In this document: in pieces, positions 5,027 through 5,032 of the stretch
How positions within the stretch are numbered: position 1 is the first letter of the stretch
How the letters are laid out: each line of letters begins with the position of its first letter
From: Nitrospirota bacterium
Lineage (GTDB): Bacteria > Nitrospirota > 9FT-COMBO-42-15 > HDB-SIOI813
NCBI GenBank assembly: GCA_016214375.1
Contig: JACROQ010000175.1
Coordinates: forward strand, 1-5,032
DNA length: 5,032 nt
Direction: 5' to 3'
The notes under the pieces: model-generated
The model's database searches: none
What the model saw: the letters and a program-made list of their open reading frames with translations, nothing else
Told to the model about the DNA's origin: nothing
Position numbers and translations under genes: made by a program

Positions 5027-5032
5027 GCTCAA

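Noticed and set aside
1..5032. CRISPR array, tRNA, rRNA or insertion sequence
   Set aside because: No regularly spaced repeats, tRNA-like cloverleaf, rRNA sequence or transposase were seen on either strand.

Overview
This window carries five protein-coding genes, the wreck of a sixth and seventh, and several dispersed short repeats. It looks like an ordinary chromosomal stretch from a free-living, mesophile-type Gram-negative bacterium. A ThiI without a rhodanese domain, a small four-cysteine protein beginning with a C-P-F-M motif, and degenerate 'TCATTCTGAGCGAAGCGAAG' and 'ATTCCCGC..TTCGCGGGAATGACA' type repeats are, from memory, a combination common in Nitrospirota and Desulfobacterota-like genomes and MAGs. 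That placement is an inference and was not tested.

Layout. The 3' 94% of purA (adenylosuccinate synthase, + strand) enters from the left edge and ends at 1213. Facing it tail to tail is a 66-residue four-cysteine protein (1224-1424, -) with its own near-consensus sigma-70 promoter and a strong ribosome binding site. Divergent from that gene is thiI (1497-2630, +), a rhodanese-less tRNA 4-thiouridine synthetase. thiI converges on a Nudix hydrolase of the ADP-ribose pyrophosphatase type (2667-3131, -). The 36-bp gap between them and the last codons of the Nudix gene are made of dispersed-repeat sequence, and the repeat supplies the Nudix stop codon. The Nudix gene has a TTGACA-17-TATTTT promoter just upstream.

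The stretch from about 3344 to 3634 holds a hicB-hicA toxin-antitoxin pair on the minus strand that no normal gene call would show. hicB is broken by one missing G in a G-run and appears also to have lost the G of its ATG; hicA keeps only its first 19 or so recognisable codons. Restoring the two Gs in hicB would give a 78-residue ORF whose ATG overlaps the stop codon of the upstream gene. That upstream gene (3633-4112, -) encodes a 159-residue TPR-repeat protein. Its longer apparent reading frame, from 4181, starts inside a degenerate dispersed repeat and is not credible.

The right end holds a complete inositol-monophosphatase family gene (suhB-like, 4234-5013, -), with all metal-binding residues and a probable terminator hairpin at its 3' end.

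The functions are housekeeping (purine synthesis, tRNA thiolation, nucleotide-sugar clean-up, inositol phosphate hydrolysis). I see no intact novel system. The most informative items are the hidden hicBA remnant, the promoter-driven four-cysteine protein, and the way repeats trim or extend gene ends.
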